Positions 7,589-16,113 are shown, numbered from the stretch's first letter. The stretch is 64,000 nucleotides of DNA from Bacillota bacterium (GCA_017432345.1 JAFRJI010000012.1:62001-126000); one strand, 5' to 3'. Notes: generated by a model from the letters alone, not told the origin. Translations and numbers: made by a program.

Positions 7589-8818
7589 ATGAAGAAAACA
7601 CTTGTAAAAAACATCGGCTGTCTGCAGACGCCGGTGGGAAGTTACAGCCATAAAGGAAGCAAGCAAGGCGCCAACGAGAAATACAGCAACGTGGAAATCG
7701 TTATCGAAGACGGCATTATCCGCCGGATCGACGCCAGCGGCAAAAACGACGCTGCGCAGTTCGATCAGGTGATCGACGCAGAAGGCAAGCTCGTAACGCC
7801 GGGCCTCGTGGACGGGCACACGCACCTGGTTTTTGGCGGCTACCGGCAGCATGAGCTGGCGATGAAGATCGCAGGCGCAGGGTATCTGGACATCTTGCGT
7901 GCCGGCGGCGGCATCCTGGACACCGTGCGGAAGACGCGGGACGCTTCCGAAGAAGAACTTTACAACAAAAGCGCCGCATTCCTGGATGAGATGCTGGGAT
8001 TCGGCATCACGACCTGCGAGGTCAAGAGCGGCTACGGTCTGACCAAGGAGAGCGAGCTCAAAATGCTTCGAGTGATCGACCGCATGAAGAAGGAACACGC
8101 GATGGATGTCGTGCCGACGTTCATGGGCGCCCACGCCATCCCGCCGGAATACGAGGGCAGGGGAGACGAGTACATCGAATTCCTTTGCAAGGAAGTCATT
8201 CCGGAAGTCAAGGAGCAGGGTCTGGCGGAATTTTGCGATATCTTCTGCGAGGAAGCCGTGTTCGACGCGGGCCAGAGCCGGACATATCTGCAGGCGGCCC
8301 GGGAAACCGGGTTCGATCTGAAGATCCACGCGGATGAGATCGAAGCCATCGGCGGAACGGAACTGGCTGGCGAAATGAAGGCCACCTCGGCGGAGCACCT
8401 GATCGCCATCAAGGAAAGCGGCATGGACGCGATGGCAGAAGGCGGAACGACCGCGATGTGCCTGCCGGCGACCTCGTTCTATCTGGGAGCGACCTACGCA
8501 CCGGCGAAGAGGATGATTGAGAAGGGGATTCCGGTCGCGATCGCCAGCGATTTCAATCCGGGTTCTTGCCCATCGCTCAACCTGCAATTGGCTATCAACC
8601 TGGGATGTCTGAAATACCGGTTGACGCCGGAAGAAGTGCTGACTGCGGTAACGATCAACCCGGCGTGCGCCATCAACCGCGGCGACGTCGTCGGCACCAT
8701 CGAATCGGGCAAGCAGGCGGATATGGTCATCTGGAACGCGCCGGATTTCGAAATGGTCTGCTACCGTTTCGGCTCCAATCTGGCGGACAAAGTCATCAAA
8801 AAAGGCGAATTAGTGTAA
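7589..8818 (+). CDS. hutI: Imidazolonepropionase
   Basis: Third Hut enzyme, a zinc/iron amidohydrolase that opens 4-imidazolone-5-propionate to N-formimino-L-glutamate. The 409-residue length is typical. The metal site H-x-H motif sits in LVDGHTHLVFGG, a further metal histidine in KIHADE, and the family segments LRAGGGILDTVRKTR and ASDFNPGSCPS are present. A TTG at 7571 is in frame, but the ATG at 7589 follows GGGAGAGGAG at the proper distance and gives the usual N-terminus. It is 26 bases after hutU, same operon. Confidence 0.95.
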   Translation: MKKTLVKNIGCLQTPVGSYSHKGSKQGANEKYSNVEIVIEDGIIRRIDASGKNDAAQFDQVIDAEGKLVTPGLVDGHTHLVFGGYRQHELAMKIAGAGYLDILRAGGGILDTVRKTRDASEEELYNKSAAFLDEMLGFGITTCEVKSGYGLTKESELKMLRVIDRMKKEHAMDVVPTFMGAHAIPPEYEGRGDEYIEFLCKEVIPEVKEQGLAEFCDIFCEEAVFDAGQSRTYLQAARETGFDLKIHADEIEAIGGTELAGEMKATSAEHLIAIKESGMDAMAEGGTTAMCLPATSFYLGATYAPAKRMIEKGIPVAIASDFNPGSCPSLNLQLAINLGCLKYRLTPEEVLTAVTINPACAINRGDVVGTIESGKQADMVIWNAPDFEMVCYRFGSNLADKVIKKGELV

Positions 8819-8835
8819 AAAGGAGAATGTAAATC

Positions 8836-9462
8836 ATGAAATTGATCGATCTGAAACTCAATGAATATCTGGATGTTCTGCTGTCGGACGCACCGGCTCC
8901 GGGCGGCGGTTCTGTCAGCGCGCTGGCAGGCGCACAGGGGGCTGCCCTGATGGCCATGGTCTGCGACCTGACCACATCCAAGAAGAAATATGAAGCGGTG
9001 CACGAACACTGCGCGGCCATCAAGGAAGAAGCGACGGCCCTGTACAAAGAACTGGCCGCTTCGATCGACCGTGACACCGACGCGTACAACCTGATCGCAG
9101 CCGCGTTCAAGATGCCGAAGGAAACGCCGGAAGAAAAGGCGCTCCGCAAGAAGGCCATCGCGGACGGCACACTGGAAGCTACGAAAGTTCCGTTCAGCGT
9201 CATGGAATACGCATACAAAGGCCTCGAACTGGCAGACCGCCTTCAGGGCCACTTCAACACGAACTGTGCCAGCGACTTCGGCGTCGGCGTGCTGAACTTT
9301 ATGACGTGCCTGCGCGGCGCATGGCTGAACGTAAAGATCAATCTTCCGGGCGTTAAAGATGAAGTTTTTGCAGCTAAGTGTGAAGAAGAAGGCTTGAAGA
9401 TGATCAAACAGGGCGAAGAGATCGCCCGCCGGCTCTATGGAGAGATCGAAGGCAGCCTGTAA
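8836..9462 (+). CDS. Formimidoyltetrahydrofolate cyclodeaminase
   Basis: A 208-residue, mostly helical protein of the FTCD C-terminal domain/FchA family. The N-terminal nucleotide/folate-binding signature is SDAPAPGGGSVSALAGAQGAAL. In this operon it is expected to convert 5-formimino-THF to 5,10-methenyl-THF with release of ammonia, directly after the formiminotransferase encoded next door. In vertebrates the two activities are fused; here they are separate genes in reversed order. A related protein is encoded at 31337 in the purine operon. The start follows AAAAAGGAG. Confidence 0.88.
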   Translation: MKLIDLKLNEYLDVLLSDAPAPGGGSVSALAGAQGAALMAMVCDLTTSKKKYEAVHEHCAAIKEEATALYKELAASIDRDTDAYNLIAAAFKMPKETPEEKALRKKAIADGTLEATKVPFSVMEYAYKGLELADRLQGHFNTNCASDFGVGVLNFMTCLRGAWLNVKINLPGVKDEVFAAKCEEEGLKMIKQGEEIARRLYGEIEGSL

Positions 9463-9501
9463 AGCCTTTGAAATAGTTAGATGGGAATATAGGAGGAGAA
9501 C

Positions 9502-10398
9502 ATGGCAAAAATTATTGAAAGCGTACCGAACATCAGTGAAGGCAGAAATCAGGAAATCATCGAAGCGTGCGTGGATCAGATCCGGAGCACCCCTGGATGC
9601 ACTCTGCTGGACTATTCATCGGATGAAACACATAACCGTTCCGTCATCACCTACATGGGAGACCCGGATGCGGTCGAAGAAGCAAGCGTCAAGCTGGCCA
9701 AGAAAGCGGTGGAACTCATCGACCTGACGAAGCACGAAGGCGGACATCCGCGCATGGGTTGCGTCGATGTTATGCCGTTCATTCCGATCAAGGAAGCGAC
9801 GACCGAAGACTGTGTAGAACTGTCAAAGAAAGTCGGCGAACGGATCGCGGCTGAAGCGGACCTGCCGGTATTCCTGTATGAGGATTCCGCATCCGCGCCG
9901 CACCGGAAGAATCTGGCCAAGATCCGTAAGGGCCAGTTCGAAGGCATGGCCGAGAAGGTCAAGGAAGACAAGTGGATTCCGGACTTCGGCGGACAGCGGA
10001 TCCATCCGACGGGCGGCGTTGTCGCGGTCGGAGCCAGACCGCCGCTCATCGCGTTCAATATCAACCTGGCGACCGACAATGTCGAGATCGCCAAGAAGAT
10101 CGCGAACATCATCCGCGAGGTAAAGGGCGGATTCAAATGCGTCAAGGCGATGGGGCTTTTGCTGGAAGACCGGAACGTGGCGCAGGTATCCATCAACATG
10201 ACGAACTTCAACGTAACGCCGCTGCACCGCGTACTGGAGCTGGTCCGGCGTGAAGCGGCACGGTACGGCGTCAACGTGATCGGTACGGAAGTGATCGGCC
10301 TGGCACCGATGCAGGCGTTCTTCGACGCTGCGGAATACTATCTGCAGATCGAAGATTTCCATCCGGACGTGCAGGTCATCGAGAACCACCTGTTATAG
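9502..10398 (+). CDS. ftcD: Glutamate formimidoyltransferase
   Basis: A 298-residue protein with the two-lobed formiminotransferase fold. The N-terminal subdomain begins AKIIESVPNISEGRN, and further conserved segments are HEGGHPRMGCVDVMPFIP, with its catalytic-site histidine, and GARPPLIAFNINLATD. It transfers the formimino group of N-formiminoglutamate to tetrahydrofolate and releases glutamate, ending the Hut pathway. The gene has an AGGAGGAGAAC leader and is the last enzyme gene of the operon. The regulator gene follows after 72 bases. Confidence 0.93.
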   Translation: MAKIIESVPNISEGRNQEIIEACVDQIRSTPGCTLLDYSSDETHNRSVITYMGDPDAVEEASVKLAKKAVELIDLTKHEGGHPRMGCVDVMPFIPIKEATTEDCVELSKKVGERIAAEADLPVFLYEDSASAPHRKNLAKIRKGQFEGMAEKVKEDKWIPDFGGQRIHPTGGVVAVGARPPLIAFNINLATDNVEIAKKIANIIREVKGGFKCVKAMGLLLEDRNVAQVSINMTNFNVTPLHRVLELVRREAARYGVNVIGTEVIGLAPMQAFFDAAEYYLQIEDFHPDVQVIENHLL

Positions 10399-10470
10399 AC
10401 CGTATAACAATCAGTATTTCGCAATAAACTGCGCACCGCAGTATCGACTGGGAGAAAGGAAGCGTTTCAA

Positions 10471-11148
10471 GTGCAGCAGCAGGCAATCACAGGAGAAGCA
10501 TCCCTGGCTGAAGAAGTAGCAGAGATCCTTCGGACCAGAATCATCACAGGCGAATACGAAATGGGCGAAAAGCTCGTTGAGAACAAGATCGCGAAAGAGC
10601 TCAAGGTGAGCCGGACTCCGGTCCGGGACGCGTTCAAACAGCTGACGAAAGAGCAACTCATCGAATACATCCCGAACAAGGGTTGCTTCGCGAAGGGTTT
10701 CAGCCAGAAAGACATGGCGGATATCTATGAAGTCCGCAAGGCGGTCGAAGAACTGGCGGTCACCTGGGCCATCGAGAATGCCGACGAGGATAGCATCCGC
10801 GAGCTCAAAGAGCATCTGGATTTGATGAACTTTTACACGGAGCACCGTTTCTATGACAAACTGCTTCAGGCCAACGAAGATTTTCACAACATGATCTATC
10901 AGATGACCGGAAGCCGCTTTATCGTGCAGGTCCTCCGCTCCTATCAGGACTACGTCCACATGGCCCGTAAGAGCACGCTCTCCAAGGAAGAGAACCTGGA
11001 GGAAGTCTACGAGGAGCACGTGCGCATCTTCGAAGCCATCCGGGACCGCGACACGGACCGTGCAAAGGCCGAGACCGCCGGCCATTTGGAAGGGTCCGCC
11101 CGCCGGGCGCGCGAGCGCTGGCTGGAACGCGGCGCCGGAAGGAAATAA
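10471..11148 (+). CDS. GntR family transcriptional regulator, FCD (FadR) subfamily
   Basis: 225 residues starting with GTG behind GGAGAAAGGA. The N-terminal winged helix-turn-helix (about residues 8-75) has the GntR pattern with LVENKIAKELKVSRTPVRDAF. The C-terminal FCD ligand domain has the expected metal histidines in NEDFHNM, EEHVRIFEAI and AGHLEGSARRA. Its position between the hut and his operons makes a histidine-, urocanate- or folate-related ligand possible, but neither ligand nor operator is known. Candidate operators in the window are the dyad before hutH (3808-3833) and TTGTATACAA before korA (42654). A rho-independent terminator follows. Confidence 0.88.
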   Translation: MQQQAITGEASLAEEVAEILRTRIITGEYEMGEKLVENKIAKELKVSRTPVRDAFKQLTKEQLIEYIPNKGCFAKGFSQKDMADIYEVRKAVEELAVTWAIENADEDSIRELKEHLDLMNFYTEHRFYDKLLQANEDFHNMIYQMTGSRFIVQVLRSYQDYVHMARKSTLSKEENLEEVYEEHVRIFEAIRDRDTDRAKAETAGHLEGSARRARERWLERGAGRK

Positions 11149-11176
11149 ACAATCCGAACAGAACGGGCATAGCCCG

Positions 11177-11210
11177 GCAAGAAACCCCGCAACCGCGGGG
11201 TTTTTCTTGC
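11177..11210 (+). terminator. Rho-independent terminator after the GntR gene
   Basis: GC-rich stem AAACCCCGC/GCGGGGTTT (11182-11190 and 11195-11203) with a four-base loop, followed by TTTTTCTTGC. The stem extends outward with GCAAGA and TCTTGC. It separates the hut/GntR unit from the his promoter. Confidence 0.9.
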
Positions 11211-11219
11211 ATAAAACCC

Positions 11220-11248
11220 TTGACTTTCGCGGCAAGGGGTGTTACTGT
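11220..11248 (+). promoter_or_regulatory. Promoter of the histidine biosynthesis operon
   Basis: -35 TTGACT (11220-11225) and -10 TACTGT (11243-11248) with a 17-base spacer, a good sigma-A-type match. The expected transcript start near 11255 leaves a leader of about 130 bases that holds three TTAACG repeats at 8-bp steps (11265-11287) and the His-rich leader ORF. Confidence 0.65.
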
Positions 11249-11298
11249 AGTACATGGATTTGATTTAACGAGTTAACGATTTAACGGGATAAAGTAAA

Positions 11299-11379
11299 AT
11301 GAAGCATCTGCATCATACACATCTGCATCATTGCGGAACAATAAAACAGAAGAAAGAGCGAAAGCGGAGGAAATGGTAA
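11299..11379 (+). CDS. Histidine-rich leader peptide of the his operon
   Basis: A 26-codon ORF (ATG 11299, TAA 11377-11379) whose first twelve residues are M-K-H-L-H-H-T-H-L-H-H-C: six His codons (all CAT) among codons 3-11, built from a duplicated CATCTGCATCAT. It ends with a basic tail. A weak ribosome site GGGA lies at 11286-11289. No intrinsic terminator lies between it and hisZ. Instead its 3' part contains the hisZ Shine-Dalgarno (AGCGGAGGA, 11362-11370), and its stop is 6 bases before the hisZ ATG. Run-length and position argue for a regulatory leader sensing His-tRNA charging. The mechanism is inferred, perhaps by occlusion or freeing of the hisZ ribosome site. Confidence 0.75.
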   Translation: MKHLHHTHLHHCGTIKQKKERKRRKW

Positions 11380-11385
11380 AGACCT

Positions 11386-12375
11386 ATGATTATTGAAGGC
11401 GCAGATCTTAATAACAGGGAAAAGGCCATGTTTGCTTTACGTGCGTTGTACAGCAGTCATGGTTTTTCTTTGTATAGGATGAGTAAATTTGAAGAATTCG
11501 ATCTCTATGCCAGAAACCGTGATTTCATGGATTCGGCATCGATCATTACATTTACGGATACGGACGGCATGCTGATGGCACTCAAGCCGGACGTGACGCT
11601 GTCGGTGGTCAAGAACAACCGGCACATCGGCAACAACATCCGTAAAGTCTATTATTGCGAGAACATCTACCGCGTGTCCCCGAAGACCCACTATTTCAAG
11701 GAGATCATGCAGACGGGGCTGGAGTGTCTGGGCAGGATCGACGACGCGTGCATCTGCGAAGTGCTGCTCATGGCGGCCGAGAGTCTGGATGTGCTGTCGG
11801 ACAGCGCGGTGCTGGACATTTCCAACCTGGACATCCTGTCGCAGATCATCACATCCTGCGACGTTTCCGGCGAAGTCGAAGAGCAGATCACCAAGTGCAT
11901 CGGGGAGAAGAACCTCCATGGCCTTTTGCGCATCTGTGCGGAAAACGGGATCGCCGGCCAGAAACGGGAGCTTTTGAAAAAACTCATCACGCTCTACGGG
12001 GATCCGGAAGAGGTGATCGCGGAACTGGAGGAAGTCCTGCAGAAATACTCCGAGGACATGGATGAGGAGGCGCGGATCGTCTACAACGAGAGCATCCGGA
12101 AGCTGAAGATGATCGTGAAGGCCTTCGAAGGAACCGGGCTGGAGGACATGCTCAACATCGACTTTTCGGTGGTCAGCGACCTGAAGTACTACAACGGGAT
12201 CATTTTCAAAGGCTTCGTCGAGGGCGTGCCGGACGGCGTTCTGTCCGGGGGCCAGTACGACAAGCTGATGGACAACATGAACCGGAATTCCAGAGCCATT
12301 GGCTTTGCGGTATACATGGACGCGTTGGGCAAGCTGTCCAAATTCGATGGAGAGGAGGTCGTGATCCGTGGCTAG
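11386..12375 (+). CDS. hisZ: ATP phosphoribosyltransferase regulatory subunit HisZ
   Basis: 329 residues resembling class II histidyl-tRNA synthetase without the anticodon domain. Visible are the motif-2-like stretch YYCENIYRVSPKTHYFKEIMQTGLE and the late GGQYDKLMDNMNRNSRAIGFAVY segment. HisZ forms the octameric or hetero-octameric ATP phosphoribosyltransferase with the short HisG and gives it allosteric control by histidine. The presence of a 215-residue HisG directly downstream (8-base overlap) confirms the pairing. First structural gene of the his operon; its ribosome site lies inside the leader ORF. Confidence 0.92.
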   Translation: MIIEGADLNNREKAMFALRALYSSHGFSLYRMSKFEEFDLYARNRDFMDSASIITFTDTDGMLMALKPDVTLSVVKNNRHIGNNIRKVYYCENIYRVSPKTHYFKEIMQTGLECLGRIDDACICEVLLMAAESLDVLSDSAVLDISNLDILSQIITSCDVSGEVEEQITKCIGEKNLHGLLRICAENGIAGQKRELLKKLITLYGDPEEVIAELEEVLQKYSEDMDEEARIVYNESIRKLKMIVKAFEGTGLEDMLNIDFSVVSDLKYYNGIIFKGFVEGVPDGVLSGGQYDKLMDNMNRNSRAIGFAVYMDALGKLSKFDGEEVVIRG

Positions 12376-13015
12376 AATGCTTAACATCGCCCTGCCGAAG
12401 GGCAGACTCGGCGACAACGTCTACGATATGTTCGAAAAAGCGGGCTTCGAGTGTCCGTCCATCCGGGAAAAGAACCGCAAGCTCGTCTTCGAGAATAAAG
12501 AGGCCGGCGTCCGATATTTCTGGGTCAAGCCGTCGGACGTCGCCATCTACGTGGAGCGCGGCGCGGCCGACATCGGCGTGGTGGGCAAGGACATCCTGAT
12601 GGAATCCAAGCCGGACGTCTACGAACTGCTGGATCTGGGCACCGGAAAGTGTCGGCTGGCAGTGGCGGCCCCGGAGGGATTTGAAGATGATCCGGAGCAG
12701 ACACTGCGCGTGGCGACGAAGTTCACGAACATGACGCGGCAGTTCTACGCGTCCACCGGACGGGACATCGACATCATCCACCTGAACGGGTCCATCGAAC
12801 TGGCGCCGATCCTGGGGCTGTCCGACGTGATCGTCGACCTGGTCGAGACAGGCAAAACCCTCAAGGACAATCACCTGGAAGTGACACAGATCATCGATTA
12901 CATCAGTGCGCGTCTCATCGCCAACAAGTCCAGCTTCAAATTCCAGAACAAGCAGATCGAGAAGATCCTCGCGGCACTGACACGGGAGCTTGAGAACAGA
13001 GAAGAAACAAACTAA
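12368..13015 (+). CDS. hisG: ATP phosphoribosyltransferase catalytic subunit, short form
   Basis: 215 residues, the short HisG form that lacks the C-terminal regulatory domain and needs HisZ. It begins MARMLNIALPKGRLGD, has the VVGKDILME segment, and ends its second lobe with the PRPP-loop region DLVETGKTLKDN. It catalyses the first committed step, ATP + PRPP to phosphoribosyl-ATP. The start is GTG at 12368, 8 bases after GGAGAGGAGG and overlapping hisZ. An ATG three codons later is a weaker alternative. The next gene would normally be hisD, but hisC follows. Confidence 0.94.
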   Translation: MARMLNIALPKGRLGDNVYDMFEKAGFECPSIREKNRKLVFENKEAGVRYFWVKPSDVAIYVERGAADIGVVGKDILMESKPDVYELLDLGTGKCRLAVAAPEGFEDDPEQTLRVATKFTNMTRQFYASTGRDIDIIHLNGSIELAPILGLSDVIVDLVETGKTLKDNHLEVTQIIDYISARLIANKSSFKFQNKQIEKILAALTRELENREETN

Positions 13016-13034
13016 GAGAGGAAACGAACTAAGA

Positions 13035-14093
13035 ATGAGCCGATTTTTCAGCGAACGGTATGCGGAGCTGACGCCCTACGAACCGGGCGAGCAGCCGCAG
13101 GACCAGACGTATGTGAAACTGAATACCAACGAATCACCGTTCCCGCCATCTGCAAAAGCCATCGAGCGCGCTGCGCAAGCCGCCGGCCGGCTGCAGCTGT
13201 ATTCCGATCCGGACGTTCGGATCCTGGCGAAAAAACTGGCGGACAAGTTCGGCGTGGAGCCGGGCAACATTCTGGTGGGGAACGGATCGGACGAGATCCT
13301 GAATTTTGCATTCATGGCGTTTTGCGATGAGGACACGCCGGCGGTGTTCCCGGACGTGACGTACGGATTCTATCCGGTCTTCGCGCAGATCCACCACATC
13401 CCGTATGTGGAGATGCCGCTGCGGGAGGATTTCTCCGTCGACAAAAAAGACTATTTCGATGCCGGCGGGACGATTTTTCTCGCCAACCCGAACGCGCACA
13501 CCGGCGTGGCGCTGCCGAGAGCGGACATCGAGGAAATCGTGCGCGCCAACCCGGACAACGTGGTCATCATCGATGAGGCGTACGTGGATTTCGGGGCGGA
13601 GACCTGCGTCGACCTGGCGGCGAAATACGACAACGTGCTGGTGGTGCAGACCATGTCCAAATCCCGCTCCCTGGCAGGGGCGCGGCTGGGCTACGGCATC
13701 GCGTGCAAAGCGCTGATCACAGACATGAACACGCTGCGCAATTCTACGAACCCGTACAACATCAATTCCATGACCATGGCCGCCGCGGAGGGAGTCCTCG
13801 AGGACGAGGAATACACCGCGGCGAACTGCCGCAAGGTCATGGAGAACCGGGACTTCACCGTCCGCGAACTGCAAAGGCTCGGGTTCGAGCTGACGGATTC
13901 CGTTGGGAATTTCATCTTCATGAAGCACCCGGACGTGGACGGCGGACACATCTACGAAACGCTCAAAGCAAAAGGCGTTCTGGTCCGGCACTTTACGAAG
14001 GAGCGTATCGCTCAGTATAATAGGGTAACGATCGGAAGCCGCGAGCAGATGGAAGTGTTTATCAGAACATTAGAAGAGATAGTAAATCGCTGA
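13035..14093 (+). CDS. hisC: Histidinol-phosphate aminotransferase
   Basis: 352-residue PLP-dependent class I/II aminotransferase. The N-terminal Y.KLNTNESPFPPS signature, the PLP aspartate region IIDEAYVDFG and the Schiff-base lysine in QTMSKSRSLAGARLGYG are all present. It converts imidazole-acetol phosphate to histidinol phosphate using glutamate. The frame is open from 12990, but the ATG at 13035 has GAGAGGAAA upstream and yields the usual N-terminus (MSRFFSERYAELTPYEP). In related operons hisD lies between hisG and hisC; here the 19-base gap contains nothing. Confidence 0.94.
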   Translation: MSRFFSERYAELTPYEPGEQPQDQTYVKLNTNESPFPPSAKAIERAAQAAGRLQLYSDPDVRILAKKLADKFGVEPGNILVGNGSDEILNFAFMAFCDEDTPAVFPDVTYGFYPVFAQIHHIPYVEMPLREDFSVDKKDYFDAGGTIFLANPNAHTGVALPRADIEEIVRANPDNVVIIDEAYVDFGAETCVDLAAKYDNVLVVQTMSKSRSLAGARLGYGIACKALITDMNTLRNSTNPYNINSMTMAAAEGVLEDEEYTAANCRKVMENRDFTVRELQRLGFELTDSVGNFIFMKHPDVDGGHIYETLKAKGVLVRHFTKERIAQYNRVTIGSREQMEVFIRTLEEIVNR

Positions 14094-14150
14094 TTGGCGA
14101 TATATAGGATCGGGCGTCGAAAGCCGCCGGATCTGCGGAGGAGGTAATCT

Positions 14151-14738
14151 ATGAGAACGGCAGAAATCAACCGAATAACAGGAGAAACCAGCATCACGCT
14201 CAGCCTGGAGCTGGACGGCGCCGGAACGAGCTGCATCGAGACGGGCGTGGGTTTTCTGGATCACATGCTGACGCTGTTTGCCCGGCACGGAAGGTTCGAC
14301 TTGAACATTCAGGCCAGCGGCGACACGCAGGTGGACGACCACCACACCGTCGAAGACATCGGCATCGCGCTGGGGCAGGCCTTTGCCAAAGCCCTCGGTG
14401 AGAAAAAGGGCATCAGCCGCTACGGCAGCACGATCCTGCCGATGGATGAGGCACTGATCCTGACCGCCATCGATTTTTCCGGCCGGAGTTTTCTGGCGTA
14501 TGAAGCGGACATCCCGGCGGCGAAAGTCGGAACGTTTGATACAGAGCTGGCAGAAGAATTCTGGCAGGCATTTGCGCGGAACGCGAACTGCACGCTGCAC
14601 ATCCGCCAGCTGGCCGGCAGGAACTCGCACCACATCATCGAAGGCATGTTCAAGTCGGCAGCCCGGAGCATCCGCGACGCCGTAAAGGTGGAGGAAGCCT
14701 TTGCGGATGAAGTGCCGTCTACGAAAGGGGTGTTATAG
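14151..14738 (+). CDS. hisB: Imidazoleglycerol-phosphate dehydratase
   Basis: 195 residues, the monofunctional HisB found in Firmicutes. Both metal-binding DHHT..E/HH..E motifs are visible (VDDHHTVEDIGIALGQ and SHHIIEGMFKSAAR), as is the N-terminal GVGFLDHMLTLFARHG. The manganese enzyme dehydrates imidazoleglycerol phosphate to imidazole-acetol phosphate. Start behind GGAGGAGGTAATCT. The stop TAG overlaps the GTG start of hisH by one base. Confidence 0.95.
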   Translation: MRTAEINRITGETSITLSLELDGAGTSCIETGVGFLDHMLTLFARHGRFDLNIQASGDTQVDDHHTVEDIGIALGQAFAKALGEKKGISRYGSTILPMDEALILTAIDFSGRSFLAYEADIPAAKVGTFDTELAEEFWQAFARNANCTLHIRQLAGRNSHHIIEGMFKSAARSIRDAVKVEEAFADEVPSTKGVL

Positions 14739-15388
14739 TGATTGCAATCATCGATTACGGTGTGGGGAATCTATTCTCCCTGCAAAGTTCTCTGAAGTAT
14801 CTCGGCGAGGACGCCGAGGTGACCGCCGATGTGGATAAAATCCGCGCGGCAGACCGAATCATCTTGCCGGGCGTCGGTGCGTTCGAAGACGCGGCGGCCA
14901 AGCTGCGCGACTCCGGCATGGCAGAGATCGTCGTGGAGCAGGCGCAGGCCGGCAAACCGCTGATGGGCATTTGCCTCGGCATGCAGCTGCTGCTGGAGAA
15001 GAGCTTTGAGTACGGAGAGCACGAAGGGCTCGGGCTGATCAACGGGCAGGTCGTTCCCATCGCGGATGATGTTCCTGCCGGGTACAAGATCCCGCACATC
15101 GGTTGGAACGCGCTGGAGCTTGTGAAAGACGAAAACGGGCAGCCGGACCGGCTGTTCAAATACATCAATGAAGGGGATCACGTGTATTTCGTGCATTCCT
15201 ATTACGCGAGCCGCTGTGACGAAGCGACCATCGCGCGGACGGAATACGGCGCGCCGCTGACGGCGGCCGTTGCAAACGGCAACGTGTACGGCTGCCAGTT
15301 CCATCCGGAAAAGAGCGGCGACGTGGGGATGAAGATCCTCAAGGCGTTTTGCGAGATAAAGGCGGACGGAGAGGAGGCTGCGGAATGA
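14738..15388 (+). CDS. hisH: Imidazole glycerol phosphate synthase glutaminase subunit
   Basis: 216-residue class I glutamine amidotransferase. It shows the nucleophile elbow MGICLGMQLLLE with catalytic cysteine and the His-Glu pair in CQFHPEKSGDVG. It feeds ammonia through the HisF barrel to make imidazoleglycerol phosphate and AICAR. The AICAR formed here can be reused by the AICAR transformylase encoded at 35900. GTG start, coupled to hisB by a one-base overlap; the end overlaps the hisA start in an ATGA. Confidence 0.95.
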   Translation: MIAIIDYGVGNLFSLQSSLKYLGEDAEVTADVDKIRAADRIILPGVGAFEDAAAKLRDSGMAEIVVEQAQAGKPLMGICLGMQLLLEKSFEYGEHEGLGLINGQVVPIADDVPAGYKIPHIGWNALELVKDENGQPDRLFKYINEGDHVYFVHSYYASRCDEATIARTEYGAPLTAAVANGNVYGCQFHPEKSGDVGMKILKAFCEIKADGEEAAE

Positions 15389-16113
15389 AGATCTTTCCGG
15401 CAATCGACCTCTATGAGGGGAAAGCCGTGCGCCTGTTCAAAGGCAAGTACGACGAAATGACCGTTTACAGCGAGGACCCGCCGCAGATCGGCCGGGACTT
15501 CGCAGCGCAGGGCGCGGAATACATCCACATCGTGGATCTGCAGGGCGCCCGGGACGGAAACACGCCGAATTTCGAAACCGTTTGCCGCATCAAGGAAGCC
15601 AGCGGCCTGTTCTGTGAGATCGGCGGCGGCATCCGCAGCATGGACGTGGTGGACAAATACATCGGTGCCGGATTGGACCGGGTCATTCTCGGGACTGCGG
15701 CCGTTACCGATGAGGCTTTTGCAAAAGCCGCCGTGGAGAAGTACGGCGAGAAGATCGCCATCGGGATCGACCTGAAAGACGGGTATGTGGCCATCAAGGG
15801 GTGGACCGAGAAATCCCAGGAGACCGCTGCAGGGTTTTGCGCAAAGATGCGCGACCTGGGCGTGAAGACCATCATCGTGACGGATATTTCCAAAGACGGC
15901 GCGATGAAGGGAACGAACCACCGGCTGTACGAGGAACTGGCGGCGGATTTCGACATGCAGATCGTCGCTTCGGGCGGCGTGTCCAGCATGGACGACGTGA
16001 AGCGGCTGGCGGCGCAGGATCTGTACGGCGCCATCATCGGCAAAGCGTATTACACGGGAGACATTGATCTGAGAGAAGCGATAGAAATTGCCGCGGCGGA
16101 GGGGGACAGATGA
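15385..16113 (+). CDS. hisA: ProFAR isomerase
   Basis: 242-residue (beta-alpha)8 barrel related to HisF. It starts MKIFPAIDLYEGKAVRLFKG, with the catalytic Asp in the first strand (AIDL). The second catalytic Asp and phosphate sites lie in ITDISKDGAMKGTN-like and ASGGVSSMDD stretches. It isomerises ProFAR to PRFAR. The ATG at 15385 overlaps the hisH stop in ATGA, so translation is coupled. A longer in-frame extension to 15349 exists but would overlap hisH coding without a ribosome site. Confidence 0.95.
   Translation: MKIFPAIDLYEGKAVRLFKGKYDEMTVYSEDPPQIGRDFAAQGAEYIHIVDLQGARDGNTPNFETVCRIKEASGLFCEIGGGIRSMDVVDKYIGAGLDRVILGTAAVTDEAFAKAAVEKYGEKIAIGIDLKDGYVAIKGWTEKSQETAAGFCAKMRDLGVKTIIVTDISKDGAMKGTNHRLYEELAADFDMQIVASGGVSSMDDVKRLAAQDLYGAIIGKAYYTGDIDLREAIEIAAAEGDR

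Noticed and set aside
11250-11385. T-box riboswitch or classical transcription attenuator before hisZ
   Set aside because: No T-box sequence (AGGGTGGNACCGCG-like) and no intrinsic terminator between the His-rich leader ORF and hisZ.
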